Positions 9,101 through 17,314 of a stretch of DNA of 64,000 bases are shown one piece after another (position 1 is the stretch's first letter; the number at the start of each line of letters is the position of its first letter). This DNA is from Pedobacter jeongneungensis (lineage in GTDB: Bacteria > Bacteroidota > Bacteroidia > Sphingobacteriales > Sphingobacteriaceae): positions 1-64,000 of the forward strand of contig NZ_AYMG01000042.1 in the NCBI RefSeq assembly GCF_000633455.1, written 5' to 3'. The notes beneath the pieces are model-generated. The model saw only the letters and a list, made by a program, of their open reading frames with translations, was not told the origin of the DNA and did not search any database. Both the position numbers and the translations under genes were made by a program.

Positions 9101-10575
9101 AAGTAGAGGTGAACAACAGCATCATTAAACTGGACAATTTTACGCTGAACGATCTGGAAGGGCACGAAGCTACTGCGAATGGCTCGGTTGATTTAAACAA
9201 CATTAACTATCCTACCTTAGATGTAACCGTTAATGCAAACAGTTTAATGGCCTTAAATACCACCGCAAAAGACAACTCGGTTTATTATGGCCGCGCTTAT
9301 GGTACAGGGGTATTCAGTTTTAAGGGGCCAACAAATAAGATGAAAATCGATATTAAGGCTAAAACTGAAAAAGGAACGATTTTCAACCTGCCTTTAAACA
9401 GTTCTGAAACGATATCAGACAAAGACTTCATTAACTTTGTAAGCCGCGATTCTTCGGTTGTGGTAAAGAAAAAAACAAACTTCGATGGTATTACGCTTAG
9501 CTTTAAACTAACCATTGATCCAAATACTACTGCCAATATTTACACTACACTGGGTAACCTGAGTGGTAAAGGTAATGCAGAATTAAACCTGAACATCAAT
9601 AGTTTTGGCGATTTCGAGATGTCAGGAGATTACATTATTGAAACCGGAAGTTTCGATTTTACGGCGCAGGAGGTCATCAATAAGAAATTTGACATCAGGC
9701 AGGGAGGAACGATCCGCTGGACGGGTAATCCTACGGCAGCACAGATTAACTTAAAGGCTGTATACGCTTTAAGAGCAAGTTTAAATGACCTGTATAAAGC
9801 AGCCAACCGCGATGCGAGTAGTAATGCCAACCAAAGGGTAAATACCGAGGTAGAAATGGGATTAACAGGTTTATTGTTAAAACCGGATATTAAACTGGAT
9901 ATCAATTTTCCTTCACAGCCTTCTATCAAGGAAGAATTGCAGACATATTTCAGCGACCAGAACAACCTGAATTTACAGGCATTCAGTTTGATTATCAGAA
10001 GGAGTTTTGCGCCAGGTAATGGTGGCGAATCTATCGGGAACCAATTGAGCTCTACGGCAACCAGTACGGCAACAGAACTCGTATTTAACCAGTTTAACAA
10101 TGTGCTCTCTTCGTTAAACTTAAATTTTGTGGATCTAAACGTGCGTTCGTTAAGTGAAGCCAATGCATCGTTCAAATTTTTCAACGACCGTTTAATTATC
10201 AATGCAGGTATTGTAGACCGGAACAGTGTAAACGATTTTACCTTGATCAATTTCGCCGATAACAATGTGGGTAGAGAAGTTGAGGCCTTGTTTTTACTGA
10301 GGAAAGATGGTAGTTTAACCATTAAAGCAGCCAACAAACCACCTACACAACAGAGTATTTTCTTAAACAGCGGAATTAGTCCGACGGCGAATGTAACCTC
10401 TTTTGGTTTATTATATACCCAGCAGTTTGATACGTTTAAAGAGTTTATCCAGAAAATTTCTGGTGCCTACCGCCGTAATTTAAAACGAAAACAAAGCGAA
10501 GCTCCTGTTAAAACGAATAAATCGCTTAGTAAGGATGCGATTATAAATCAAAGCAAAGGGAAAGAGAGAAGGTAA
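6145..10575 (+). CDS. tamB: TamB/DUF490-family translocation and assembly module protein
   Basis: A giant 1476-residue envelope protein. An N-terminal membrane anchor is followed by long AsmA-like/beta-taco repeats and a C-terminal DUF490 region (about 1000-1450). TamB-type proteins span the periplasm and act in outer-membrane protein or lipid transport. In Bacteroidota the partner is usually a BamA-like protein, which is not seen here. The TTG at 6145 is the first standard start codon, but the frame is open upstream to 6079. That stretch encodes a Lys-rich, then hydrophobic, sequence exactly like a signal anchor, with ATT codons at 6094 and 6097. The true start is therefore probably upstream and non-canonical. 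Confidence 0.85.
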   Translation: MLLALVIFSLQFKPVQTYFAQKAAAYLSKELKTTISIKSLYIKPFKSIVLEDLLVLDLQKDTLLSTPQFMIDINQLSIDKKIIDINTVQINNGHFFLKDFKDKSSNLDFIINYFDSGKPTVKKKKSKPFDVKLGRLILNKFAFRYKNFAAKDTTQGSSVNFDNVDVKQLSGIFEGLDMKNHLVKTNIKNLTFRERSGFYLKNLTAQTTIDSNAIELKNLLLETNQSRLTDYYQMKFKSYRDFNHYVDNVRMKANFKDSHITSRDVAFFAPELNTMKLDLDVDGQITGLVNNLKAKKLSLRTGKATHIKGDFILKGLPKWRETFMDLNIEMAGTNKTDLDEVLMGITNSKKKMIPVIVNKFGNINFNGSFTGFQNDFIAYGEFKTKLGRIVSDVNMKLDKNDVPSYTGNVKTYDFNIGNLLDEKSLGRISSSLYVKGRGTELKELTEKINGDVDYIDFNNYRYHNVKIDGTFDKKYFDGKLSINDRNVKLVFDGGVNLNPKLPVFNFNATISKAKLKALKLLKDSLMVDAKFTTNFSGTNLNNISGKLLIQEVRLQNPKGIYSVDSVQLTANGTGATRVLDIRSDILDANIKGEYDLNSIVSYYKAIAKTYIPSLKADIFKYRNQIFEFNLKVKKFEPLAQLFAPGLELEEGATLTGDFDSRNNKATLNGFVKKLKYNGIVVNNIILDENTTTQQLQLIVTSDRVQINDSLFIKDVNISNILRNDSLAFNVKMSNSDEANQLDLNGLVEFTKNQDTTARLSVLPSILKINSEEWRIQEKVRIVLNNGKTEITNFDLTNGKQQLTIDGLISEDPKDLISVGLKDFNLKTLNPFTKGFGVKLGGNANGKTDLYGILKAPRVTDDLKIDSLNFNDIYIGTLTDTSSYNNESKKINVFTRVVADDSETFKLTGNLDLKEKEIDLGLKMSESKLTILEPFVKELVSNLKGNISADLTVKGKFDKPEINGSLALDKGQLMVNYLKATYVITDKVEVNNSIIKLDNFTLNDLEGHEATANGSVDLNNINYPTLDVTVNANSLMALNTTAKDNSVYYGRAYGTGVFSFKGPTNKMKIDIKAKTEKGTIFNLPLNSSETISDKDFINFVSRDSSVVVKKKTNFDGITLSFKLTIDPNTTANIYTTLGNLSGKGNAELNLNINSFGDFEMSGDYIIETGSFDFTAQEVINKKFDIRQGGTIRWTGNPTAAQINLKAVYALRASLNDLYKAANRDASSNANQRVNTEVEMGLTGLLLKPDIKLDINFPSQPSIKEELQTYFSDQNNLNLQAFSLIIRRSFAPGNGGESIGNQLSSTATSTATELVFNQFNNVLSSLNLNFVDLNVRSLSEANASFKFFNDRLIINAGIVDRNSVNDFTLINFADNNVGREVEALFLLRKDGSLTIKAANKPPTQQSIFLNSGISPTANVTSFGLLYTQQFDTFKEFIQKISGAYRRNLKRKQSEAPVKTNKSLSKDAIINQSKGKERR

Positions 10576-10962
10576 GTTGTTGTTGCATTGTTTGATTGCT
10601 GAATTGTTAAGGGGTTAATCGGTAATTGTTGAAATTGCTTAACTGTTTATTGATCAATTGTTCAGTGGTTCGATTGCTGAATTGCTCCTGTCATTTTGAT
10701 CCAATAGCTATCGGATCAGAATGACAAAATTTGCTTTTGGATTAACTGACTTAGAGGTTAACAAAACAGATTTCTCCATTCCGCTATGCTCCAGTGGAAA
10801 TGACGACCGCAGGGGGATGACTCAATTAATTAATCGATTTCGGACTCGTAAAAGGACTTCAGACTAAAAAAAAGCCAATATCAGACTGAAGTTCGATACT
10901 GGCTTTTTTTTTAAGTTTTCAGTTTGCAATTCCCAACTGCTAATTGCTAACTGCCAACTGGG
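10576..10962. repeat. Repeat-rich spacer between tamB and ribBA
   Basis: No gene is seen. Low-complexity words of the GAATTGTTAA / GGTTAATCGG type fill 10580-10690. A hairpin follows, with arms GTCATTTTGATCC (10690-10702) and GGATCAGAATGAC (10713-10725), a member of the window's dispersed palindrome family. A terminator occupies the 3' part. Confidence 0.6.
10866..10913. terminator. Bidirectional Rho-independent terminator
   Basis: The stem is GCCAATATC (10874-10882) with GATACTGGC (10895-10903), one internal mismatch, flanked by an A run on the left and a T run on the right. It lies between the convergent tamB and ribBA genes and can serve both strands. Confidence 0.8.
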
Positions 10963-12174
10963 CTATCCTTTCATAATCGAGTGCCCCATTTTATCTCTTT
11001 TGGTGGTTAAATAACGTTCGTTATGTATGTTACTGGCAATCTCAATCGGGATGTTTTCCACAACCTCTAAACCATAACCGATCAGGCCGGCTCGTTTGGT
11101 TGGATTGTTGCTCATGAGGCGCATTTTGGATACACCTTCTGAACGAAGGATCTGTGCACCCACACCGTAATCGCGTTCATCACCTTTAAAGCCTAACTTA
11201 ATATTGGCTTCTACCGTATCGAAACCGGCATCCTGTAAGTTGTACGAACGTAATTTATTAATCAGCCCAATACCCCTGCCCTCCTGGTTCATGTACACCA
11301 CAATACCTTTACCTTCTTTCTCGATCATTTCCAAAGCTTTGTGCAGCTGAGGTCCGCAATCGCAGCGGCATGAACCGAAAATATCGCCTGTTACGCATGA
11401 ACTGTGTACGCGGGCTAAAATCGGTTCGTCTGCATTCCATGTACCTTTAGAAATTGCAAGGTGTGTTGCATTGTTATCCAACTGGGTATAGGCTGTCATT
11501 TTAAAATCGCCCCATGCTGTAGGCAAGTCAATGCTTACTTCCTGTTTAATCAAGCTATCAATCCTTAAACGGTAAGCAATCAGGTCTTCAATCGATATGA
11601 TTTTTAACTGATGTTGTTCGGCAATTTTAAACAGATCAGGAAGTCTGGCCATTTCACCATCTTCTTTTAAAATCTCCACCAATAAACCTGCTGGTTTCAT
11701 TCCAGCCAAACGCGCTAAATCTACAGCGGCTTCGGTATGACCTGCACGGCGGATTACACCACCATCTTTGGCAATCAAAGGGAAAATATGTCCTGGTCTG
11801 CCCAGCTCTTCAGGATCCGTTTTAGGATCAACCAAAGCCAGCATCGTTTTAGAACGGTCGCTTGCTGAAATACCGGTAGTACAGCCATGGCCCACAAGAT
11901 CTACCGAAACAGTAAAATTGGTTTCGTAAGCTGCCGTGTTTTTGCCCACCATCAGATTCAGGTTTAATTCCTTACAACGCTCTTCTGTTAAGGGCGCACA
12001 GATTAAACCGCGACCATAAGTGGCCATAAAGTTGATGATCTCGGGCGTTGCATTTTCGGCAGCCGTTAAGAAATCACCTTCGTTCTCTCTATTCTCATCA
12101 TCTACAACAATAATAACTTTACCAGCTTTTATATCTGCGATGGCTTCTTCTATTGTGTTTAATTTCGTTTGCAT
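10963..12174 (-). CDS. ribBA: Bifunctional DHBP synthase / GTP cyclohydrolase II (RibBA)
   Basis: Catalyses the two entry steps of riboflavin synthesis. The N-terminal half converts ribulose 5-phosphate to 3,4-dihydroxy-2-butanone 4-phosphate (acidic motif [10 protein letters not shown]). The C-terminal half opens GTP (zinc ligands C-X10-C-X-C within the Val-Thr-Gly-Asp stretch, then Glu-Gly-Arg-Gly-Ile-Gly-Leu). I chose Met-Gln-Thr-Lys-Leu at 12174, giving 403 residues. The Met at 12213 adds a 13-residue tail not expected for the family. I looked for an FMN riboswitch upstream and saw none. Confidence 0.96.
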   Translation of the reverse strand: MQTKLNTIEEAIADIKAGKVIIVVDDENRENEGDFLTAAENATPEIINFMATYGRGLICAPLTEERCKELNLNLMVGKNTAAYETNFTVSVDLVGHGCTTGISASDRSKTMLALVDPKTDPEELGRPGHIFPLIAKDGGVIRRAGHTEAAVDLARLAGMKPAGLLVEILKEDGEMARLPDLFKIAEQHQLKIISIEDLIAYRLRIDSLIKQEVSIDLPTAWGDFKMTAYTQLDNNATHLAISKGTWNADEPILARVHSSCVTGDIFGSCRCDCGPQLHKALEMIEKEGKGIVVYMNQEGRGIGLINKLRSYNLQDAGFDTVEANIKLGFKGDERDYGVGAQILRSEGVSKMRLMSNNPTKRAGLIGYGLEVVENIPIEIASNIHNERYLTTKRDKMGHSIMKG

Positions 12175-12314
12175 TTTATATAGCATTATGGGGCAAAGCT
12201 CGTGTAAGACCAATTAAAACCACTTTTACACCAGGGCAATAACCCGTACAAATGTACAACCTTATGGCGCATTATTTGGATTAAAATATCATTTGTAAGT
12301 AAAGGAAAAGGCCT

Positions 12315-13739
12315 TTATTTCCCCTTCTTTTTAAACACTTTAACGATGAGCTGTTTGTAGTAATTTACATCAAAAAGTGCCGAATCTACCGTGGCTTTAT
12401 AGGTTAAAAATGCGGCCAGTGGCGACAGTACAATCACCGCAATCCACATCCCGAATATCGGGTTCAGGTTTCCTTCTCGTGCCGATTTTTCGGCAACAGT
12501 GGTAATGATGTGGTATACCAGGAAGAAACAGATGGCCACCACAACAGGTAAACCCATTCCACCTTTTCTGATAATCGCCCCTAATGGTGCGCCGATAAAG
12601 AAAAGCAGGATACAGGAAGCGGCAAGTGTAAACTTGCGCTGGTATTCTACGGTAGCAAAAATAATTTCGCCCTTTAAATCGGTTTGGCGTGGCCCCCAAT
12701 TGGGTACATGCTGCATAATATTGGCCACTACGTTGGTGGCATTATCGAGCGCCAGTTTCCGCGATCCGTTCGGGATGCTCTTCAATACCACATCATTAAT
12801 TTCGCGGGGTACCGCTTTTATTTTGGTATAACCTTTAGTGGTGTTAAACTGTTTAAAGTTACTGGTGAGGTTGGCAATGGTTTTAATCTGTAAAGTATCG
12901 AGCTGTTTGGTAAGCGAATCGCGCTTTTTCACAATGCCTTTTAAGTTGAGCATCGGGGTACTGTTACCAAATGCATTAGGGTCGGTTGTATTCGGATCGA
13001 AAGACGACATATCGAAACGCGGCCAGGTTTCTTTAAAACGGTTCCGCGTAAAAACCTGCCTCGGGTTGTACATCCCATTTTTTGAGGATTGCTCCTCGTA
13101 CTGGATGCCATTTTTGAGGTTAAGCTGCAGGAATTTCCCATCGGAGGTTTTGCTCATTTTACCTTCTTTGGCCAGGATGATTTTTGGAATACCATTATTC
13201 TCCCGGTGATCATAAATCATGATGTTGTGCAGGGTACCATCTTCTTCTTTCGAATCGACACGGATGGCATAACCCGGAATGGCATTGTTAAAAACCCCAG
13301 GTTTAATGAGGAAAGAAAGTTTTTTGTTCCGGATATCGTACAGCAGCGAGCCAAATTTTAAATTGGCTTTGGGCAACATGTAATTGGAGAAAAAGAAGGA
13401 GGCTACAGTAAGGATCAGGATCACCACAAATAATGGACGCATGGCCTTTTGCAAGGAAATACCAGCTGATTTAATGGCCACCAGCTCATAATTTTCGCCA
13501 AGTGTACCAAAAGTCATGATGGAAGAAAGCAATACCGAGAGGGGCAGCGCCATCGAAACATTGGCGGCCGAAGCATAATACATCAGCTCCAAAATGGTGT
13601 ACCATTCAAAGCCCTTTCCTATTAAATCATCAATCCATTTAAATAGAAAAAACATCAACAGGATAAACATCATAACAAAAAAAGTTGCTATGAAGGGTTT
13701 CACGAATGCTTTTATTAATAGAAGATGTATTTTTTTCAC
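12315..13739 (-). CDS. LptF/LptG (YjgP/YjgQ)-family permease
   Basis: A 474-residue inner-membrane permease of the lipopolysaccharide-export ABC transporter family. N-terminal transmembrane helices lie at about 15-35, 55-80 and 100-120. A large periplasmic beta-jellyroll-like domain follows (about 125-350), then three helices near 365-460. The family moves lipopolysaccharide from the inner membrane to the periplasmic bridge with LptB and LptC. Bacteroidota often encode long single-copy versions like this one. It precedes ribBA on the same strand with about 140 bp between, so weak coupling is possible. Confidence 0.9.
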   Translation of the reverse strand: MKKIHLLLIKAFVKPFIATFFVMMFILLMFFLFKWIDDLIGKGFEWYTILELMYYASAANVSMALPLSVLLSSIMTFGTLGENYELVAIKSAGISLQKAMRPLFVVILILTVASFFFSNYMLPKANLKFGSLLYDIRNKKLSFLIKPGVFNNAIPGYAIRVDSKEEDGTLHNIMIYDHRENNGIPKIILAKEGKMSKTSDGKFLQLNLKNGIQYEEQSSKNGMYNPRQVFTRNRFKETWPRFDMSSFDPNTTDPNAFGNSTPMLNLKGIVKKRDSLTKQLDTLQIKTIANLTSNFKQFNTTKGYTKIKAVPREINDVVLKSIPNGSRKLALDNATNVVANIMQHVPNWGPRQTDLKGEIIFATVEYQRKFTLAASCILLFFIGAPLGAIIRKGGMGLPVVVAICFFLVYHIITTVAEKSAREGNLNPIFGMWIAVIVLSPLAAFLTYKATVDSALFDVNYYKQLIVKVFKKKGK

Positions 13740-13769
13740 CCTACAAAGGTAAACAATACGACGAGAATA

Positions 13770-14150
13770 TTATGCACCCAAAACGCTAATCAGATAATCG
13801 ATCTGGTTGTCCCAGATTAATTTTTTCTCTGCAAGGAGCTCATCAGTAGTAAAATCAGTGATCGAGAGGGCTACATCATTGGTTAATTCGTCCTGTACAA
13901 TTTCCATCTCAAAATAACATTGAGGTTCATCATCCAGCCATTTAAACTTAACCAGTTTATTTTCTTTTACCGAAACCAGTTTTGCCTTTAACTGCTCATC
14001 ATCCCAGGTAAAGGTATATACCTGATCGCGGAAATTTACATCATCTGCAAACCATTGCGATAAGCCATTAGGTTCGCTAATAAAACTATACAATATTCTT
14101 GGCGACGATCTAACTTCGTACTCGAGTGTAAATTTTTTCTTTTCTGCCAT
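13770..14150 (-). CDS. START-like/SRPBCC domain protein
   Basis: A 126-residue START-like protein of the AHSA1-related class common in Bacteroidota. The family pattern is an N-terminal beta strand, a helix with Pro-Arg-Ile-Leu-Tyr-Ser-Phe-Ile, Leu-Ser-Gln-Trp-Phe-Ala-Asp, and a long C-terminal helix ending near Leu-Ile-Ser-Val-Leu. These domains bind hydrophobic ligands or chaperone clients. The role here is unknown. It lies 30 bp upstream of the LptF/G-type gene on the same strand, so the two may form one transcript. Confidence 0.85.
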   Translation of the reverse strand: MAEKKKFTLEYEVRSSPRILYSFISEPNGLSQWFADDVNFRDQVYTFTWDDEQLKAKLVSVKENKLVKFKWLDDEPQCYFEMEIVQDELTNDVALSITDFTTDELLAEKKLIWDNQIDYLISVLGA

Positions 14151-14899
14151 GTTAGTACACTACCAGGATAATTCCGGAATTTTTTAATATTATTTTTCTA
14201 AAGAAAGGTAATTTATTCTACATCTGCAACAGTTAGTGAATTTGGTTCATAGTTTGGTTTGTTAGTTCATTCGTCATTGGTTCATTAGTCAATGGTTCAT
14301 AGTTTGATTGTTCAATTGGTTATTGGTCATTGGTTCATTGGTTAATCGGTTAATTGTTTAAACTGGTTAATTACTGAAACCGACTCAAGACTATAGACTA
14401 TGAACTTTGGACCGACTACCCTTCAACTATGTTTCCACTGACAAATTCCAATAGAAAATCCGTCATTTCGATCCGATAGCTATCGGAGGAGTGTAATCCC
14501 GAATATTCGGGATCGAAATGACGATACTTCGAGTCCACCATCTTCTAAATTCGCCTAATTTTTAAAGATCAAAATCAAGTCTTTTTTGCCAGAACTCAAA
14601 CTAAATTAGCCTGATTAAGCACGCTTTTCGACATCAAATGACCTTGTTTATCAATATTTTGATCTTATTTAGCCTGATAACCTTGTTGCAATGACCAATC
14701 TATAATTTAAACGTTTTCAAATAGTTTAATTTAGCCCATTGCAGAAAAGCGACGTTTTATCCTGCTATAAACCAAATCACCCAACTCATTTGAAGCACCA
14801 ATTTCAATTTTAAAACACCCCAAAAACAATTAAATTTACTGAGCATTAAGGCCTTAAAGTATTTTTTACATTTCTTTTTATTAAAATGTATATTTATTC
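14151..14899. repeat. Long non-coding spacer with low-complexity and palindromic repeats
   Basis: No gene is seen. 14230-14370 consists of shuffled words such as GGTTCATTGG and GGTTAATCGG. 14461-14523 is a strong hairpin with outer arms CGTCATTTCGATCC and GGATCGAAATGACG. Its loop contains two further palindromes, CCGATAGCTATCGG and CCCGAATATTCGGG. The rest is AT-rich leader sequence before the tRNA. Confidence 0.65.
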
Positions 14900-14907
14900 T
14901 ATATTTG
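14900..14907 (+). promoter_or_regulatory. Putative -7 promoter box of tRNA-Met
   Basis: TATATTTG matches the Bacteroidota -7 consensus TAnnTTTG exactly and lies 54 bp before the tRNA. No clear TTTG -33 partner is seen. Confidence 0.45.
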
Positions 14908-14961
14908 CAACTCTTAAAAATAACCACATCGGTATTTACGTTATCAGTAAATATTTGACCC

Positions 14962-15035
14962 GGCGGGGTAGCTCAGATGGTTAGAGCGCAGGATTCATAA
15001 CCCTGAGGTCGGCAGTTCGATCCTGCTCCCCGCTA
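14962..15035 (+). tRNA. tRNA-Met (CAT anticodon)
   Basis: A 74-nt cloverleaf. The acceptor is GGCGGGG paired with CCCCGCT and discriminator A. The D arm is GCTC...GAGC. The anticodon loop TTCATAA sits on a CAGGA/CCCTG stem with one A-C mismatch at the loop side. The T arm is GGCAG-TTCGATC-CTGCT. The terminal CCA is not encoded. An elongator-type Met tRNA is most likely, but an Ile CAU species that needs lysidine modification cannot be fully excluded. It is followed at once by a terminator. Its 3' end and terminator are echoed three more times downstream. Confidence 0.93.
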
Positions 15036-15130
15036 CTGATTAAAAGCTCATCGAAAGATGGGCTTTTTTTGTTTAAATCTATATTTATAATGGTTTGGCT
15101 CTGTCTAAGCGGGACGCTAAGACCAGATGA
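15032..15130. repeat. tRNA-tail repeat, copy A
   Basis: Contains the acceptor end of tRNA-Met, its terminator and a downstream inverted repeat, GTCTAAGCG (15103-15111) with CGCTAAGAC (15115-15123). The first 39 bp (15032-15070) are identical to copy B, exactly 2100 bp away. The remainder aligns with gaps. Confidence 0.75.
15042..15070 (+). terminator. Terminator of tRNA-Met
   Basis: The stem AAAAGCTCATC pairs with GATGGGCTTTTTT around a GAAA tetraloop, ending in seven T. It is part of the 39-bp block that is repeated perfectly at 17132-17170. Confidence 0.85.
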
Positions 15131-15212
15131 AGATTAGTTTGATTGCGTTTTCCTTCAACTCAGTAAGAACCAATTCAGGTAAAAAAGCAGCAAAAAAATA
15201 AGTTGAAAGTTT

Positions 15213-15220
15213 TATTTTTG
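15213..15220 (+). promoter_or_regulatory. Putative -7 box of the Crp-family gene
   Basis: TATTTTTG fits TAnnTTTG and lies 25 bp before the chosen ATG at 15245. It therefore argues against the upstream start at 15203. Confidence 0.4.
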
Positions 15221-15244
15221 AAGCTTCTCCTTAAGAAATTAAAC

Positions 15245-15832
15245 ATGCATAATTTTGAAGCGCTGTTCGATTACGTTCAAAGACTTTCCGGCAAAACGCT
15301 TTCAGCGGATGATAAGCAAATATTGATAGCACATTTCAAACCTAAAAAAATCCGGAAACGACAATACTTTTTACAGGAAGGCGATGTATGTAAATATACC
15401 GGATTTATTGTGAAAGGTGCTGCCAAGACCTTCACCGTAGATGAAAAAGGACACGAGCATATCTTAAAGTTAAGTATTGAAGACTGGTGGTTAGCCGATT
15501 TTGAAAGTTTTTACAAACTCACGCCAAGCCGCTTTAACATCGAAGCACTGGAGGATATGGAGATCTTGCAAATCACCCATAACCTGGTAGAGGAATTCAT
15601 TAAACCCATTCCTGCTTTTTCAGCGATGCAAAACGTGCTTAGTCAAAATAATACCATCGCTGCCCAGAAAAGAATGCAGTCTTCCATTAGCCTCACTGGC
15701 GAAGAACGGTTTCAGGAACTCGTTAACGATTATCCTCATTTTATACAGCGTTTCCCGCAAAATTTAATTGCTTCCTACCTGGGTTTAACCCCCGAAACCT
15801 TAAGCAGGATCAGGAAGAACGCTTTAAAATAG
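15245..15832 (+). CDS. Crp/Fnr-family transcriptional regulator
   Basis: A 195-residue regulator. The N-terminal cyclic-nucleotide-binding-like beta roll (about 25-130) is followed by a C-terminal helix-turn-helix ending in the family signature Ala-Ser-Tyr-Leu-Gly-Leu-Thr-Pro-Glu-Thr-Leu-Ser-Arg-Ile-Arg. It belongs to the Bacteroidota group that usually lacks true cAMP-binding residues. I chose the start at 15245 because a -7 promoter box overlaps the longer version. It lies 92 bp upstream of an SDR gene on the same strand, and the SDR is its likely target. A related gene is at 61051 and a related remnant at 27933. Confidence 0.88.
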   Translation: MHNFEALFDYVQRLSGKTLSADDKQILIAHFKPKKIRKRQYFLQEGDVCKYTGFIVKGAAKTFTVDEKGHEHILKLSIEDWWLADFESFYKLTPSRFNIEALEDMEILQITHNLVEEFIKPIPAFSAMQNVLSQNNTIAAQKRMQSSISLTGEERFQELVNDYPHFIQRFPQNLIASYLGLTPETLSRIRKNALK

Positions 15833-15868
15833 ATTGATCTTTATCAAGCGTATTTAATGACTTTTGAT

Positions 15869-15898
15869 AAGATGCAGTTCGTTACGCTGGTGCATCTT
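15869..15898. promoter_or_regulatory. Inverted repeat between Crp-family and SDR genes
   Basis: AAGATGCA (15869-15876) and TGCATCTT (15891-15898) are perfect inverted arms around 14 bp. They lie 27 bp before the SDR start. They could be an operator or a small hairpin. There is no T run to support termination. Confidence 0.4.
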
Positions 15899-15924
15899 TG
15901 GATTAACATTAAATCGTAAAGATC

Positions 15925-16677
15925 ATGAGTAAATTAAAAAATAAAGTAGCTGTAATTACAGGCGGCAATAGCGGTATTGGATTTGGCATTGCTGAAGCAT
16001 TTAAAAATGAAGGCGCTACCGGAACCATTGTAGGCAGAAATCATCAAACATTAGCCCATGCTGTTGCTCAGCTAGGCCAAGATTTTATAGCCGTTAATGC
16101 AGATGTAACGAATCTTGCCGATTTAGAAAGCGTTTTTAAAGATACAGCCGAAAAATTCGGCAAAATAGATGTACTGGTAGCCAACGCCGGTGCAGGAACA
16201 ACCGGAACTGTAGCAGATACGAGCGAAGCTGACTATAACAAAACCATGGACCTTAACCTGAAAAGCGTTTACTTCACGGTACAAAAAGCACTCCCTTATC
16301 TAAATGATGGAGCCTCTATAATTCTGATCGGCTCAAATGCCGCACATCGGGCATATCCATCGTTTGGGCTTTACGGCGCCGCAAAAGCTGCGGTGATCTT
16401 TCTGGCAAAAAGTTTTTCGAACGATTTGTTAGCAAGAAAGATCAGGGTAAATGTAATCACGCCGGGTACAACAGATACGCCTGCATTTGATAAGTTCGTT
16501 CCTGCAGAACACATTGAAGCGGTGAAAGCACAGTTTGCGGATGTGATGCCAATCGGCCGGATCGGGCAACCGTCTGACATTGGTAAAACAGCGGTTTTTC
16601 TTGCTTCTGAAGATTCTTCGTTCTTGCTTGGCGCCGAAATCCTTGTTGATGGTGGCATGACTTATTTAGCGAAGTAA
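15925..16677 (+). CDS. SDR-family oxidoreductase
   Basis: A 250-residue classical short-chain dehydrogenase. It has a cofactor-binding Gly-Gly-Asn-Ser-Gly-Ile-Gly near residue 14 and Asn-Ala-Gly-Ala-Gly near 90. The catalytic Ser is in Leu-Ile-Gly-Ser-Asn, and Tyr-Gly-Ala-Ala-Lys is the YxxxK pair. The Gly-x-Ile-Gly-Gln-Pro-Ser-Asp-Ile-Gly C-terminal segment is typical. The substrate cannot be read from sequence. It follows the Crp-family regulator on the same strand and probably belongs to its regulon. Confidence 0.92.
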   Translation: MSKLKNKVAVITGGNSGIGFGIAEAFKNEGATGTIVGRNHQTLAHAVAQLGQDFIAVNADVTNLADLESVFKDTAEKFGKIDVLVANAGAGTTGTVADTSEADYNKTMDLNLKSVYFTVQKALPYLNDGASIILIGSNAAHRAYPSFGLYGAAKAAVIFLAKSFSNDLLARKIRVNVITPGTTDTPAFDKFVPAEHIEAVKAQFADVMPIGRIGQPSDIGKTAVFLASEDSSFLLGAEILVDGGMTYLAK

Positions 16678-16761
16678 TTTCTTATTCACTGGTACGGGTT
16701 CAAACGCGTATATTGTTGGAGCATCATAAACAGAACAGGAGTAAATTGTAATCAATAAAAT

Positions 16762-17097
16762 ATGAAAGAAAATTATTCAGACGAAGAATGGGAAATTAGA
16801 AAGGAACAAGAAATGAAATTATGGCTATTTTATTTCCTGCAACTTCTTCTGTTTATAAATGCAGGATCTGTAACTTTTTTTAACTTTAATAAAAGAGCCA
16901 CTAATTTTCAATTGATCGTCTTTGTTTTAACGATCCTATTAATGTTCACTCCTTTTTGGAAAACAAAAGTTAAATCTTCTCTGCTTGGAGAAGGCGTGTT
17001 AACACCAAAAAACTACAGGTTTTTCTTAAATGCATTTTATATTGTATTAATATTATTTTCGATCAGTCAGGCTATTTATTGGTTTAAACAGCTATAG
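16762..17097 (+). CDS. Small membrane protein, unknown
   Basis: A 111-residue protein with a charged N-terminus (Glu-Glu-Trp-Glu-Ile-Arg-Lys) and three hydrophobic helices (about 17-35, 47-65 and 87-107). No motif was recognised. Its stop codon lies directly at the edge of tRNA-tail copy B, so the gene is the last item of the first segment after the tRNA. Confidence 0.6.
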   Translation: MKENYSDEEWEIRKEQEMKLWLFYFLQLLLFINAGSVTFFNFNKRATNFQLIVFVLTILLMFTPFWKTKVKSSLLGEGVLTPKNYRFFLNAFYIVLILFSISQAIYWFKQL

Positions 17098-17098
17098 G

Positions 17099-17225
17099 GC
17101 TTAAGGATCGGTAATTCGATTCTGCTGCCCTGCTACTGATTAAAAGCTCATCGAAAGATGGGCTTTTTTTAAGATCTATCCATAATTATTTGGCTTTTGT
17201 CTTAGCGAGACGCTAAGACTAGATG
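17099..17225. repeat. tRNA-tail repeat, copy B (tRNA T-arm remnant plus terminator)
   Basis: 17099-17131 resembles a decayed T arm and acceptor end of tRNA-Met (GGTAATTCGATTCTGCT versus GGCAGTTCGATCCTGCT). 17132-17170 is identical to 15032-15070 for 39 bp, including the GAAA-loop terminator. 17199-17219 is a perfect inverted repeat, GTCTTAGCG-AGA-CGCTAAGAC. The 5' half of the tRNA is absent, so it cannot be functional. Confidence 0.8.
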
Positions 17226-17314
17226 GGGGAAAATATAATGAATCAAACACTGAATCGCACCGGCCATCCATTCTATCGCCCTATTCACGGAAAACTTACG
17301 CTAATGAGGTTACT

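Noticed and set aside
9630-10337. 235-codon open frame antisense to the TamB-like gene
   Set aside because: The TamB-like frame on the plus strand has clear domain structure. The antisense frame is a by-product of codon bias and has no recognisable motif.
12175-12314. FMN riboswitch upstream of ribBA
   Set aside because: I searched by eye for the conserved RFN elements and saw none. The leader is short.
12397-13361. Several open frames inside the permease gene
   Set aside because: All are shadows of the LptF/G-type gene, which accounts for the whole interval.
17099-17135. A second functional tRNA-Met
   Set aside because: Only a decayed T arm and acceptor end are present. The D and anticodon arms are absent.
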